NCBI GenBank assembly: GCA_951217055.1
Contig: OX578284.1
Coordinates: 31,088,187-31,152,186 of the forward strand
From: Gerris lacustris
Taxonomy: Eukaryota; Arthropoda; Insecta; Hemiptera; Gerridae
DNA: 64,000 nucleotides
Direction: 5' to 3'
Position 1 is the first letter of the stretch. Each line of letters opens with the position of its first letter. Below the pieces are notes generated by a model. The model searched no databases. It was given only the letters and a program-made list of their open reading frames with translations, and was not told where the DNA came from. Both the position numbers and the translations under genes were made by a program. This document shows, piece by piece, positions 1-9,807 of the stretch.

Positions 1-620
1 AATAAATAAGAATTAAAACTGATAATAATATTAAACAGAAATTAGTAAGCTTTAAAATGTTCTCTCAATCTAAAAAGAAAGAAAGAAAAAACATCTAATT
101 TAAGTCGGCAAACACATCAGTGAAATAAGAAAGAAGGACAGTAATGGTTCTGACTTACGGAGTTACGATGTGCATAACCTCAGCTCTACCTCAGTCATTA
201 TTCACTGTAATGGCAGGGATAATGCGAAATAAATGGAAAACGATAAATCAATTAAACTGCTATTGATAAGGCTGACTTTGGGACTACTCTGCAGAACAGC
301 GCAAGAGCTGCTTGTGTCTCAAGATTTCCTTTTATTATATTTGGTTGTTTACCCCACCACCAATTTTATTGGTTGTATGTGATTAGTGATTACACTTGTA
401 TTTCTCCTCCCTCCTCTATCTCTTCCCAATTTGACATTGGTCATAAATAGAATTTAGCAATTAAAAAAAGGTTAAAAAAAAGAAAAAGGTCCAATATCAA
501 ACTGTAAATGTTATTCAACTATGTTCCTAATGTTATACTATTATGTAAATGTTATACTATTATGTTCCTAGTGCAACAAAAAACTGTACTATAAACTTGT
601 CTGCTGCGAGCATATCTCGC
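1..620. other. AT-rich stretch, no gene seen
   Basis: No coding frame, RNA gene or repeat was recognised here. On the minus strand there is a possible splice donor near 155-170 (GTAAGT read on that strand), but every frame before it is short and stopped, so it is not annotated as an exon. Upstream LRRC51 exons were looked for here and were not found. Confidence 0.5.
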
Positions 621-625
621 ATCTG

Positions 626-1305
626 TTTTACTTTCTCGTATAAAGAGAGAGTATTGCTGAACGCGTTGTAAGTAGTATTTTTAAATCAATAAAATGAGAT
701 ATTATGGAATTTAAATGCAGTTTCAACAATATGAGAAAGTTCGTCTGAGATGACTAGGACCGATTTTTACTTTCTCATATCATATAAAAAGAAAGTACTG
801 ATTGCGTGAAAATTCGATTTTGATGGATTTTCACGTTTTGAGGTCCCCTGAGTCCAAAAAAGTGGTTTTTAAAAATGTGTGTCTGCCGTCTGTGCAGACG
901 CGTGGAGCCTAAACTACTTTGCCGATATTTGGCAAACATGTTCAGAAAAATCATACCACGAGAAATTAATATTAGCTCCAAATTTTTGGGAGCTACCTCC
1001 TCAAATTTCAAATTCAAAAATGGTTTTAACGATGTAGATTAAAAAATTCTAAAATGTAGCCCATTTAAATACGAATGTTTTTAATAAATTTTAAATACGC
1101 CCGTTTTCCTGGGAACAATCTAGTTCCTGAAAAAAGAGCGCAGAGGGAGAGAGGACGGGTTCAATGCCTTGCCGAGGAGAACTTATTTTTATAATACATT
1201 TTGGTGAATGTGGCTACGAAAACTAATAAATGGAAAACACTGGGCTAAGTATAATTATCAACTCGAATATGAAATAGTTTAGCTGAGTTGCCTTGTGGTT
1301 GTTGT
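626..1305 (+). repeat. Repeat family A, two tandem copies (first one internally deleted)
   Basis: A short copy (626-770) runs straight into a longer one (about 766-1305). Each starts with a small hairpin (ACTTTCTC ... GAGAAAGT in the best copy) and ends with a variant of 'gtctgagttgtctcggaccg' just before the next ACTTTCTC. The longer copy matches 42554-43176 over most of its length, including the phrase 'gaggtcccctgagtccaaaa' and, near 1155-1175, a tRNA B-box-like 'gggttcaatgcc'. No protein is encoded. The junction at 764-780, where one end meets the next start, shows the family can lie head-to-tail. Its class is unknown; a SINE-like or Helitron-like origin are both possible. Confidence 0.75.
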
Positions 1306-1438
1306 CTTTCTTTGGAGTTTTACAGCTCTAATTACTGTAAAAAATTTAATGTTATAACTAATTATTAAAGTATGAAGTCCAATGGAAAAAGCATTTCAAA
1401 CCAATGAAATAATGGTGTTGGATTCTTTTAAAAACCTG

Positions 1439-1440
<2 letters not shown>

Positions 1441-1513
<73 letters not shown>
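1441..1513. repeat. (TA)n microsatellite
   Basis: About 72 bp of almost perfect TA dinucleotides directly abut the left arm of the 1512-1778 foldback. A second short (TA)n lies at 1819-1842. Frames through it give only Ile-Tyr repeats, which are artefacts. Confidence 0.98.
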
Positions 1514-1517
<4 letters not shown>

Positions 1518-1778
1518 ATTTGTGTAGTGAGAGACACCAAGGGATGTGCCACGTAAACGTGACACATAGGAACTGTTCCCTTACCTTGATTTGGTATAGG
1601 TCCAGAGTTGGGCGGGCATCGTCGGGCCTCTGATGAGTCGGACGCGACGAAACGATGCAGGAAATGGCGTAATGCCGAGCCAACATCTTTGTGACGTATA
1701 GTCTAATGTTGGAACAGTTCCTATGTGTCACGTTTACGTGGCACATTTCTTGGTGTCTCTCACTACACAAATTGTGTA
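1512..1778. mobile_element. 267-bp foldback element carrying a hammerhead ribozyme core
   Basis: The two 68-bp ends (1512-1579 and 1711-1778) are inverted copies of each other with only two mismatches. Each arm contains smaller palindromes such as 'cacaatttgtg' and 'cacgtaaacgtg'. The 131-bp centre holds a hammerhead ribozyme motif at 1616-1658. TA lies at both outer borders, so insertion into a TA-rich site is likely, though the microsatellite prevents a clear target duplication. Hammerhead motifs inside short inverted-repeat pieces are known from Penelope-like retroelements. A relationship to those is inferred; a terminal-inverted-repeat MITE that captured the motif is the alternative. Confidence 0.8.
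1616..1658 (+). ncRNA. Hammerhead self-cleaving ribozyme motif (type III order, minimal stem I)
   Basis: All conserved core parts are present in order. CTGATGA is at 1630-1636. Stem II is GTCG/CGAC (1637-1640 with 1645-1648) closed by a 4-nt loop. GAAA is at 1649-1652. Stem III is 7 bp, GCATCGT (1616-1622) with ACGATGC (1652-1658). The cleavage nucleotide would be C1623, after GTC. The oddity is stem I: only GGGCCT (1624-1629) lies between the cleavage site and CTGATGA, too short to form a hairpin. Because GGGCCT is nearly self-complementary, two RNA copies could pair through it and rebuild the fold as a dimer. Small dimer-acting hammerheads are known from Penelope-like elements. Activity is not proven here. 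Confidence 0.8.
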
Positions 1779-1845
1779 CCTTATTGCAGTGTGCAAAAAC
1801 ACGGTATTTCATTGCTGTTATATATATATATATATATATATTTGT

Positions 1846-2441
1846 ATGCAAACATATTTATTCTAGATAATTTTATTTAGTTCAATTTGAACACCCCTAC
1901 CGACGAAGAAGTTACACGAAAAATTATCAAGAACAAAGATAGAAAAAAGCCCAAGAACAATCAAACAAGCACAAAGAAAGAAAAACGAAAAATTGTTCGG
2001 AGCAATAAAAAATTATTTACAAAATGAAGTGAAATCCCAATATAAACACTAGTGTACAAAAATAAGCCAAGTCTCGCGTCAAACGTTGTGAGATAATTGG
2101 TTTGGCCGCGAATCTCCCCTTGCTAAGTAAGATCTACTACTAAACAAAAGTAGGTCTAATACATATCCAGTACAAGTGGGATGTTGTTTGTTTGTCCCTT
2201 CCTCCCTCTCTATTCTCTGTCCCTCACACAATCAAACTTTTATTTCCCAAATCACTCTAGATGTGAAAATTCAAAACCATTTTCTGACTTAACAAAATTA
2301 CTTAAGACAAATAGGTTAAACAGTTTAGTGGAATTTAATTTATATTTTTCCTATATTCATTTTTTTCTTTAATAAAATGTTATGCAGTGTCGCATACATA
2401 CTTTGTATCATCGTGCTGCGTAATTGCCAAGTCAGAAAATG
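1846..2441 (+). mobile_element. Foldback-type repeat 'L-R' family, copy 1 (non-coding)
   Basis: This copy matches the non-coding parts of 4242-5833 in the same order. A left part (1846 to about 2130) carries 'attctagataattttattt' and 'aataagccaagtctcgcgt'; a right part (about 2165-2305) carries 'ccaaatcactcta'; and a terminal piece (2385-2441) carries 'gtgctgcg' and 'ccaagtcagaaaatg'. It has no coding sequence. A third, inverted copy lies near 47980-48345. Its superfamily is not recognised. Confidence 0.7.
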
Positions 2442-2567
2442 TAAATGATACATATCTACATAAGTATCTTTAATAAGCTATTATAGGGCTAATTATGACC
2501 TACTATCCAAATTTCAAGAATAAAGGACTAGTAGTTTAAGATATGTCGGTTCGCAATAATTGAGTGA

Positions 2568-2693
2568 CAGACGACATGGAACTAAAAATGTTCCCCGATG
2601 TCTAAAACAAATTTCTGTCTTGGTACTTTTTAAATCGAAGACATAACAACTTCTCCATCTTCACAACGAGCTTACCGAAGGTAACGGAAGCAA
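2568..2693 (-). repeat. Fragment of repeat family C (hairpin end)
   Basis: The right edge (2669-2693) has the family C terminal signature 'gcttaccgaaggtaacgg' followed by AAGCA, and the preceding bases resemble the subterminal part of the copies at 53865 and 59395. It lies less than 70 bp upstream of the LRRC51 exon, so it is in the preceding intron. Confidence 0.5.
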
Positions 2694-2760
2694 AACCAAT
2701 AATAGATTTTATATATTATTGTTATATGCCGTTTATTTATCGCTTATTTATTCTGTTAAG

Positions 2761-2915
2761 ATAATGGAACAGCCAGAGAAGTTGACATGGTTGGATTTAT
2801 CTGGAAATCGAATTACTGAGGTCCCTGAGGAGCTCTCTAAGCTGCCGTCCATCAAAGTCATTTATCTTCATGGCAATCACATCGCTGATCTTTCTGCTTC
2901 TATTAAAATCTTCAA
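2761..2915 (+). CDS. LRRC51-like leucine-rich repeat protein, penultimate coding exon
   Basis: This is an internal exon read from codon 2761. It encodes about 51 residues holding two leucine-rich repeats, with 'LTWLDLSGNRIT' and 'IKVIYLHGNHI' as clear LxxLxLxxN cores. The order and spacing match vertebrate LRRC51 (the LRR part of the LRTOMT locus), where a Pro-Glu-Asn/Lys-Leu start is followed by the same two repeats. The acceptor is an AG at 2759-2760 after a pyrimidine-containing tract. The donor is GTAAAC at 2916, after phase 2, and joins exactly in frame to 9808 (AA + G gives Lys). The ATG at 2764 is inside the exon and need not be the start: LRRC51 normally has about 90-100 more N-terminal residues, not found in this window. 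LRRC51 is a small LRR protein conserved in ciliated organisms; its molecular role is not settled. Confidence 0.82.
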
Positions 2916-3112
2916 GTAAACAGATAAGGCTTCATTTAAATTCTATTATTAGATCTTGTAAATTAATTATTTGAACAATTATATGAAAAGTAATAAATTA
3001 TTATTAATTTACGATTTAATTCTTCTATTTATTTAATTATTTTAGCTTTTACTACGGCTTTTTTTAAAGAGCGCCTAATTGATGCATACTGTCATAAACA
3101 TATATATGTATG

Positions 3113-3117
<5 letters not shown>

Positions 3118-3198
<81 letters not shown>
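3118..3198. repeat. (TA)n microsatellite
   Basis: About 80 bp of TA repeat, preceded by a short ATGT-type interrupted run (3100-3117). Confidence 0.98.
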
Positions 3199-3199
<1 letters not shown>

Positions 3200-4241
3200 G
3201 TATGTCCCAGGATCGACTTGAACGTGAAGTGACCTAAAAATGTAATTTTTCGACAAAAAGTCATTCTTGATCATCCGTCCTGCATGTCTTCAAATGAAGA
3301 TTTATCGCATTTAAAATGTTGTTCTATGTAACCTGTTCCTAAAAATTACCATTTCTTAAAATCGTACAATATGGAACTGGTCTAAATTTTAATTTTATGA
3401 AAAAATGTCATTCGTTATAAAAAATTATATTTTTCAAAATAAGAAAGAATATACAAAAAAATAATCATCGTTTTTCACCTCCCCCCATCCCCCCCCCCCT
3501 TACCTCACTTTAAATAAAAAGAAAAATTTAAATTAAAAAAAAAATTAGGAATCGTTTTGAGTCAGTTTTTCTTCCTGAACAATCAGTGTTCTACAAAAAT
3601 GTATCTCCTTTTACATATATATTTATAGTTTTTCAATGCAACCCTAAAGTTTAAAAAAATTATATAAGAAAATTAATTGAATACCTAAAATAACAGTTAT
3701 TAAGGCCAAATAGCTGGGGGCACGGCAGCGCCCCCGCCAAGTCGAGCACAGCCGTACCATCCTTTACTGGAACCAACACACGGCAATTTGGACCCCTCTC
3801 TATTATCCTATTGAAGATACATAGATTTATAAAATTATTTTTAATTTTAAGTTCATGACAAACTGAACCAGAAATAAAAATTTCACACCTCTTCCCATAG
3901 TAGTTCATAAGATATATGAGCCCAAACATTTGTTATTTTATCATTAACTAACTGACTGACTGACTTACTCATCATAATTCTAAGACACTTCTAACAATCC
4001 TAGAAACTTAAAATTTGTATATAGTTAGAGTTTATTGTACAAATAACGGAAAAATTAAAAAATCCGAAAAAATCTGGTTCCTCGTCCCTTTAAAGACTAA
4101 TAGAAAAACAGCCTTTTTAAAATATTGTAAAAAAAATTAAAAATTGTGATCATCGCCTCTAGAGCTACCTAGTAGGGAACGTTAAAACTAATAAGTGATG
4201 TAGAGAAAGTTCGTTGAGGTTGATTTGACAGTTATTTTAGA

Positions 4242-5833
4242 GTGCAAACATATTTATTCTAGATAATTTTATTTAGTTCAATTTGAACACCCACCGACGA
4301 AATATTTACAAGAACAAAGAAATAAAAAAGCCCAAGAACAAAGAAAGAAAAACGAAAAATTGTTCGGAGCAATGAAAAATTATTTACAAAAAGAAGTGAA
4401 ATCCCAACAAAAACACTAGTGTAAAAAAATAAGCCAAGTCTCGCGTAAAAAGTTGTGAGATCATAGGTTTAGCCAAGTCTCCCACTGTCCGAGTAAGTCT
4501 AATTTATGCAGTTTATAGCAATTGACGAAGTTCTTGCAGGAAGCTTAGATTCCAAGAAAGGTAGAGGATTACTTTGGCACCCCATTAAAATGGAGCACCT
4601 TGATGACCTAGACTATGCAGACGACATTGTACTTATGGCCACGAATCGTAAGAGCATTCAGGGCAAATTAGACGACCTGTTAACAAGATCTTCAAAGGCC
4701 GGGCTGAAAGTCAATGTTAAAAAGACTCAATGTCTCAAGATTAACATAGATCATGGAAGACAATTTCAAGTAGAGGACCGTGATATCGAGAATGTGGAAT
4801 CATTTGTGTACCTAGGCAGAAAGATCGCCTAAGATGGAGGTGCTCGACTTGACATCGCAACGAGGATTCGAAAAGCAAGAGCGGCCTACGCAGCACTAGG
4901 TGCCATCTAGCGTTCTTGCTGCTTTGGCGCTAACAAAAAATTACGAATCTTCAACACAAATGTGAAATCGGTATTGCTATATGGATGTGAGACGTGGCTT
5001 GTATCAACTGAAGGCACAGCAAAGTTACAGGTCTTTGTAAATAAGTGCCTCCGAAGAATACACAAAATTTGGTGGCCGGACCGATATGGTGGCCGGAACG
5101 TGGAACTTCTACGTAGAAGCCACCAAAGACCCATTGAAATCGAGATCCGGGAAAGAAATTGGAGATGGCTTGGACATACCCTACGCAAGGATGCTCATGA
5201 CTTATGTAGGCAAGCCCTTGACTGGAATCCTCAAGGATGCCGGCGAAGAGGAAGACCTAGAGGCACCTGGCGACGCAGCCTTCACGCCGAAGTTAGCGAC
5301 GCCAATCAGCAGCTTACGTGGGGACAAGTAAAGGTCTTGCCCAGAAACCAGAAAGAGTGGAAAACCTTCACTATGGTTCTGTGCGCCCTAGATTCGGCGT
5401 GATAACAACTTTAAGTAAGTAAAGTGCAAGTACATGATGTTTGTCTGTCCCTCTCTCTATTCTCTTTCCCAAATCACTCTACGCGTTTAAATTTAAAATT
5501 ATTTTCTGACTTGGCAAATACACTGAAATGAAAGGCAGTGTCGTATACAAATTTGTATCCTTGTGCTGCGACGCTCAAATGAAAAATAATATTTAATATT
5601 TGATTTAAGTTTATGGTGTGTATTTGCCAAGTCAGAAAATGTTTTTAAATTTAAACGTGTAGAGTGATTTGGGAAAGAGAATAGAGAGGGACAGACAAAC
5701 ATTATGTACTTGCACTGCATAAATTAGACCTAGTAGAACTTACTCGGACAGTGGGAGACTTGGCTAAACCTGTGATCTCACAACTTTTTACGCGAGACTT
5801 GGCTTATTTTTTTTTTACACTAGTGTTTTGGTT
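4242..5833. mobile_element. L-R family foldback, copy 2, interrupted by a LINE
   Basis: The left part 4242-4507 matches copy 1 (1846 onward). At the other end, 5617-5715 is the inverted copy of 5422-5523, and 5716-5833 is the inverted copy of about 4396-4507. Without the inserted LINE (4508-5419) this is a roughly 680-bp foldback whose arms meet at a short loop (5524-5616) containing 'gtgtcgtatacaa'. The right arm is shorter than the left, so the element is truncated. In the inverted arm the left and right parts are joined without the LINE ('aatttatgcagtgcaagt' when read in that orientation), which shows the LINE is a later insertion. Confidence 0.75.
4508..5419 (+). pseudogene. 5'-truncated non-LTR retrotransposon, reverse transcriptase C-terminal part
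   Basis: The reading frame encodes the catalytic palm motif 'LDYADDIVLM' near 4603-4635, then 'ESFVYLGRKI', 'SVLLYGCETW' and 'RRIHKIWWPDR', and a basic tail 'CRRRGRPRGTWRRSL'. This is the usual C-terminal series of RTE/Nimb-type LINE reverse transcriptases. Two in-frame stops (near 4830 and 4908) break it. The N-terminal endonuclease and the fingers domain are missing, as in a 5'-truncated insertion. The coding part ends at 5402 and is followed by a short TAAG-type tail (5411-5420), typical of the 3' end of such LINEs. The clade is not certain from memory. Confidence 0.85.
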
Positions 5834-7122
5834 GGGGGGATATAAATATAGACCAAGTATTTTGATAGCAAAAATTTGATTATCATTTACCACACAGGTG
5901 AAATTATTATAGGTTTAAATTAGCATAGGTTTTTTTTTTTTTTCTTTTTTTTTTAAATTTAGATCTACTGTATGTTGAAGTGAACCATAAATTACGACAA
6001 TGAAACCACAAGAATTTGTTTAAACAGCAATGGAAGTAAAAGATCCATAAGTTGTTAGAGGTGGTAGGAGGTTTTTAGAGCTACATTTTACACATCTGTA
6101 GCCTAATGACCGCACCTGGATAATCGGATGAGTAATGTGGCCTACAATTTGTAGGACTGATGCTGCAGCACATTTTTTTTAAATACAAAATTATATTGTA
6201 GAATGGCTCTAAGAAAATATTCTTGAGAATAATTTTTAAATTGTAATAATTAATTTAATTTTAATAATGTTTTCTTTATATAACTAAAATAATACACATA
6301 ATATATTGGAAACTATTAATTATTTTTTAGGTAGTGTTTCGTCTTTTTTTTTTTTATCTTGTAATATCGATGATATAAATGTGCCATATTATTTTTTTAT
6401 TTTTTATGGTCAGTATCCAATCAATACTTCATTCCAGGCTTTGCAAAGCTACGAAAATATAATTATCATTAACGATTAATTGTTGTTTACAATATTGTCT
6501 ACCATACTGTTACATATCTGTATTATTTAGTCTCCATTGTTTACATTATAGTTATGTACCATAATAAGTACAGTCATTTAACGAAACTTTGACTTGGGAA
6601 TATATTGGAAACTAATTCAAAAGTAAAGTATAAAATATTGTCTTCGAAAAAAGTTCTTATGCATTCCTTGATAACTCTAATGGCTTTCCAGATATTTGCA
6701 TACCTACCTCGGAGGTTAAACATTTATTTTTCTATTTTGCTTAACATATATGTACCTTCTGCTAATACGTATAACTAAAATCATATACACTGTTTCAAAG
6801 TAAATTTTATAACTGCTATTACCTCGAGAACCATCAGGGATATCAAAAAATATATGAAATCATTTTGTTGTAGACAATATTATGAACTTTGGAGATTAAT
6901 GGGACCTATTTTCCAAGAAGGTGATCTTAGCTCCCTTAAGGAGTCTTCAAGACATTTACTTATCTTTCATTTACAAGCAGCAATAAATAACTATGTAATC
7001 TCAATTTTACATAAAAAATTATTCCTTTGTTGACTGGATAACATAGTATTATTTTTAATTTGATAAAGTTCGCACTATTAATCCGATAAAAAGCTATTAA
7101 GTAATAGTAAAAGTATATATAA
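5834..7122. other. AT-rich intron sequence, nothing recognised
   Basis: There are long A/T runs (5930-5955, 6345-6360), but no coding frame, tandem repeat or inverted repeat of note was seen. Confidence 0.5.
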
Positions 7123-8300
7123 AGCCCCGTTTACACGGTGATAGTTCTCCCACGATAGAATTATCATGTCAGCCTACGTCATAGAACTGTCACGGAGTCA
7201 CGGAGGTGTACAGTCTACACGGTGAGAGTTAACATACGTCAAAACTTGTTGTCTTGTACTCAAAATTATATCCATATCCCACATTTCCGACTTGGATACT
7301 GAAATAGAGCATTAATTATTATAATATAATATTATATTATAATTGATATACAGCAAACGGAATATTTATATTGTCAAAAACAACAAAATCTGATATCACT
7401 AATGAAGTAAGTTATCATATTTGCTGCCTTTTCGATCTGTTATCACGTGAAATAAAAGTACAATCAAACAATAAGCCAATCAGCATCTAGTATCTAACTT
7501 GGTAATTCTTTAATCTGCTACGTGAGAACTCTGGCTGCTATGATAATAGAACACTTAACTATCTCGTCAGACGAGATAGTGTGATGGCTGATTGCTTTAT
7601 TGCGACAAAATCTATCACGTAGTCCAGTGTTTCTCAACCTTTTTGTACCGGTGGACCACTAGATAGATTCCTTCTGTACCCGCGGACCACAAGCACACCC
7701 ACCATCCTCGGCCCACCCTTACCCGTCTTAAAATATTATTTAATTTATTAATAGTTTGTGATATTTTATCATATTGTTAAATGTCGCGTATTAGCAACAA
7801 TTAAACGTGTAATCTATTCATAAAATATTTTCCATGCGTCAGTTCTACAATAACAGATTACTAATAAGATTAATAATAAGCGCAATAAATAATATTAGAA
7901 TCAAACGGATCTGCGGTGAATATAGTAATATTTGTAAACGTTTTATAAGGCCCCAAATGTCACAAATACCTAGGACGTATAAAAATTAACTCTATTTCAC
8001 GTGCATACGAATTTTATTGAGTACACATTATACTTGGTTATACATAGAAATGCACTTGCGTTGAGTTACAAGTTCTTTAAAGATATGACTAATGTCATTT
8101 AAAAAAATGAAAATTATATTATCAATGGCTACCTTGATCCTGCATTTCATTGCACAATTTGTCAATATTTGGCTTAAAAGTAGTCAAATGTACACATACA
8201 TAGGTAGGTACATATGTAATGTGTTTATGCACATGTGTTCACTTATATACCTACATAAATAATAAACCTTAGGTTTATTGCCACCTTCTATATATGTATT

Positions 8301-8619
8301 AATAATAGTTTTCCAATAGATGGATGAAAAAGGTGTAGTTAAAAAACGATTATATGCTTGTGGGAGACGTTTCGACCCTACATAGATCACCATTAAATAA
8401 AAAATTAATTATACAGCACAATTGTAATAGATTGGCTTCTACAATTTTAACAAAGTTTTAAAGAATATGTAATTAATATGATGGTTTGCTTTTTATTATT
8501 TTTTAGTCAATAAATGAACTGAGGATGACCTTATGTAGGGTCGAAACGTCTCCCACAAACATATAATCGTTTTTTTTAACTACACCATTTTCATCCATCT
8601 ATTGAAAAACTACTATTAA
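8301..8619. mobile_element. Foldback element with hammerhead-like hairpin, nested in the hAT element
   Basis: Arms at about 8301-8385 and 8530-8619 are inverted copies with few differences; both contain 'tagatggatgaaaa' or its complement and the sequence GTCGAAACGTC next to the central spacer. The layout matches the 9446-9678 foldback, where GAAACGTC also lies at the inner edge of an arm. Confidence 0.8.
8519..8550 (+). ncRNA. Degenerate hammerhead-like motif
   Basis: CTGAGGAT (8519-8526) is followed by a hairpin GACC/GGTC (8527-8530 with 8539-8542) and GAAACGTC (8543-8550). This is the hammerhead order (CTGA-GA box, stem II, GAAAC), but the first box has one base more than the consensus CTGATGA. 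The only possible stem III is the self-complementary ACGT, which would pair only between two molecules. It is probably a decayed or variant Penelope-type hammerhead. Confidence 0.45.
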
Positions 8620-9445
8620 ATTATATACCTACTGAAAATCACAAAAGTACCATTAGGTACATAAAGAACAAACGTTAATTTACACAATGTAAACAGGATA
8701 AGAAAAAACTGTAAACAGAACAGTAACTCACGTAACTGAGACTAGTGTTTAACCTAAAATAAAAATGAAATAAGTAATAGGTTGAAAAATTATTGTTTAT
8801 AGATTGTAGGGGTATGTAGAGGGGTTTGGCATTACTATGAATTTACAGACAAACCTCGACAAAAAATATTACAGTGTTAGGTGCAAAGGCAAGAAGGATT
8901 GATGAAATTAGATAGAATAGAAGGTACCCTGTGTAAAGTTTAGACTCTTCCTGGTGGGAAAGACCTCTTGATTCCCGATACTCTGTGTCGCCTTTTTGGA
9001 TTTATATCTCGGACTAGCTCTGTCGTATTTTATTCAAAATTTAATTCTATTAGCTGTAGATATTTGACTCGATACATTTAATTATGAAATATGTTTCTTG
9101 GTTGTTTTCTCAATCTTTCCGCGGAAAGTCCACCTGGAACAGTCCCACGGACCACAGGTTGAGAATCACTGACGTAGTCTACACGGTGGTAGTCGATGGG
9201 ATAGTTGCTATTGTGACCGCAACTATCATTGTGTAAACAGACAGGGCTTAAGTGTATTCGAAGTAATATATTATCGAAGTACATAATTTATTTTTAAAAA
9301 CAGAATTTTGACGGTCAAACCATCATAAAAACACAGAAAAGTTAAAATGAATATATTTTAGTTGTACTTACTGATAAAATATTAAACAATTCAGTTGTTT
9401 TTATGGATTTTTACATTTGAATCAACGATTTGTTTACTAAAAAAC

Positions 9446-9678
9446 AGCTTGGTTTTCCGGTGGAATCCGCGTCACGAAGGGGGTGAAGTCCGACGTCAGT
9501 TGGACTTCATTACATCAGTAATGAAGTTACATCAGTCATGAAGTTAAACCAGTACATCCTGTGTTTGCTTCGAGTCAACACCACGATGCACCACACCCCT
9601 GAAGATGCTTCCAGCAGAGGAAGCGAAACGTCGGACTTCACCCCCTTCGTGACGCGGATTCCACCGGAAAACCAAGCT
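9446..9678. mobile_element. Foldback element with 51-bp perfect arms
   Basis: 9446-9496 and 9628-9678 are exact inverted copies (the left arm begins 'agcttggttttccggtgg'). The 131-bp centre holds a hammerhead-like hairpin at 9599-9632 whose GAAACGTC overlaps the right arm. The perfect arms suggest recent origin or gene conversion. An open frame through it (9538-9732) simply reads the palindrome and is not taken as a gene. Confidence 0.85.
9599..9632 (+). ncRNA. Hammerhead-like hairpin in foldback element
   Basis: CTGAAGAT (9599-9606), then a perfect 6-bp stem GCTTCC/GGAAGC with loop AGCAGA (9607-9624), then GAAACGTC (9625-9632). It has the same plan as 8519-8550: an 8-nt CTGARGAT box in place of the canonical CTGATGA, a strong stem II and GAAAC, with ACGT as a possible intermolecular stem III. 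Confidence 0.5.
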
Positions 9679-9807
9679 ATTTATTACGAGTCTACCCGCG
9701 GAAGCCTACGCACCGATTTGCTTACTACTTAAGTATTTGTATTATTATTAAATTTTTTAATTTAATGCCATTGTACAGAGTATAATTTCATTATTGAATG
9801 ATTTCAG

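Larger units (their letters stand above)
7625..9171. mobile_element. hAT-type non-autonomous transposon with perfect 8-bp target duplication
   Basis: The left end 'cagtgtttctcaacc' and the right end 'ggttgagaatcactg' are inverted repeats with one mismatch, of the CAGNGNTTCTCAACC type found in many hAT elements. ACGTAGTC lies directly outside both ends (7617-7624 and 9172-9179), an exact 8-bp duplication. The 1547-bp interior has no transposase frame, so the element depends on another copy. It contains the foldback at 8301-8619. Confidence 0.9.
7123..9248. mobile_element. Harbinger-like non-autonomous element, split by a hAT insertion
   Basis: The ends are inverted repeats: left 'agccccgtttacacggtgat', and right, read on the other strand, 'agccctgtctgtttacacaa' followed by a matching GATAGTT. 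Both outer flanks have the trinucleotide TAA (7120-7122 and 9249-9251), the TWA duplication typical of PIF/Harbinger elements. Subtracting the nested hAT element leaves about 570 bp with no coding sequence. A palindrome 'tatctcgtcagacgagata' sits near 7560-7578. The 10683-11308 element has the same TAA and (A/G)GCCC ends. Confidence 0.75.
2916..9807 (+). other. LRRC51 intron, 6.9 kb, filled with transposons
   Basis: The intron starts with GTAAAC and ends with TTTCAG. It contains a (TA)n tract, the L-R foldback with its LINE insertion, and the nested Harbinger-like, hAT and foldback stack. 3250-4240 holds AT-rich sequence, a short C run near 3481-3500 and, at 3930-4040, a fragment resembling the repeat at 29430 ('actgactgactgactta' followed by a related tail). 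No further exon was seen in it. Confidence 0.7.

Noticed and set aside
1358..1851. Open frames on both strands through (TA)n (also 3064-3274)
   Set aside because: They consist mostly of Ile-Tyr repeats from the microsatellite and foldback arms, with no coding signal.
5086..5331. 81-codon plus-strand frame and 93-codon minus-strand frame at 4907-5188
   Set aside because: Other-frame shadows of the reverse transcriptase.
4962..5402. Separate gene for a 146-residue protein
   Set aside because: It is the C-terminal part of the broken LINE reverse transcriptase at 4508-5419, not an independent gene.
9538..9732. 64-codon frame with an ordinary-looking composition
   Set aside because: It reads the foldback palindrome and hammerhead-like hairpin; the same DNA is an inverted repeat.
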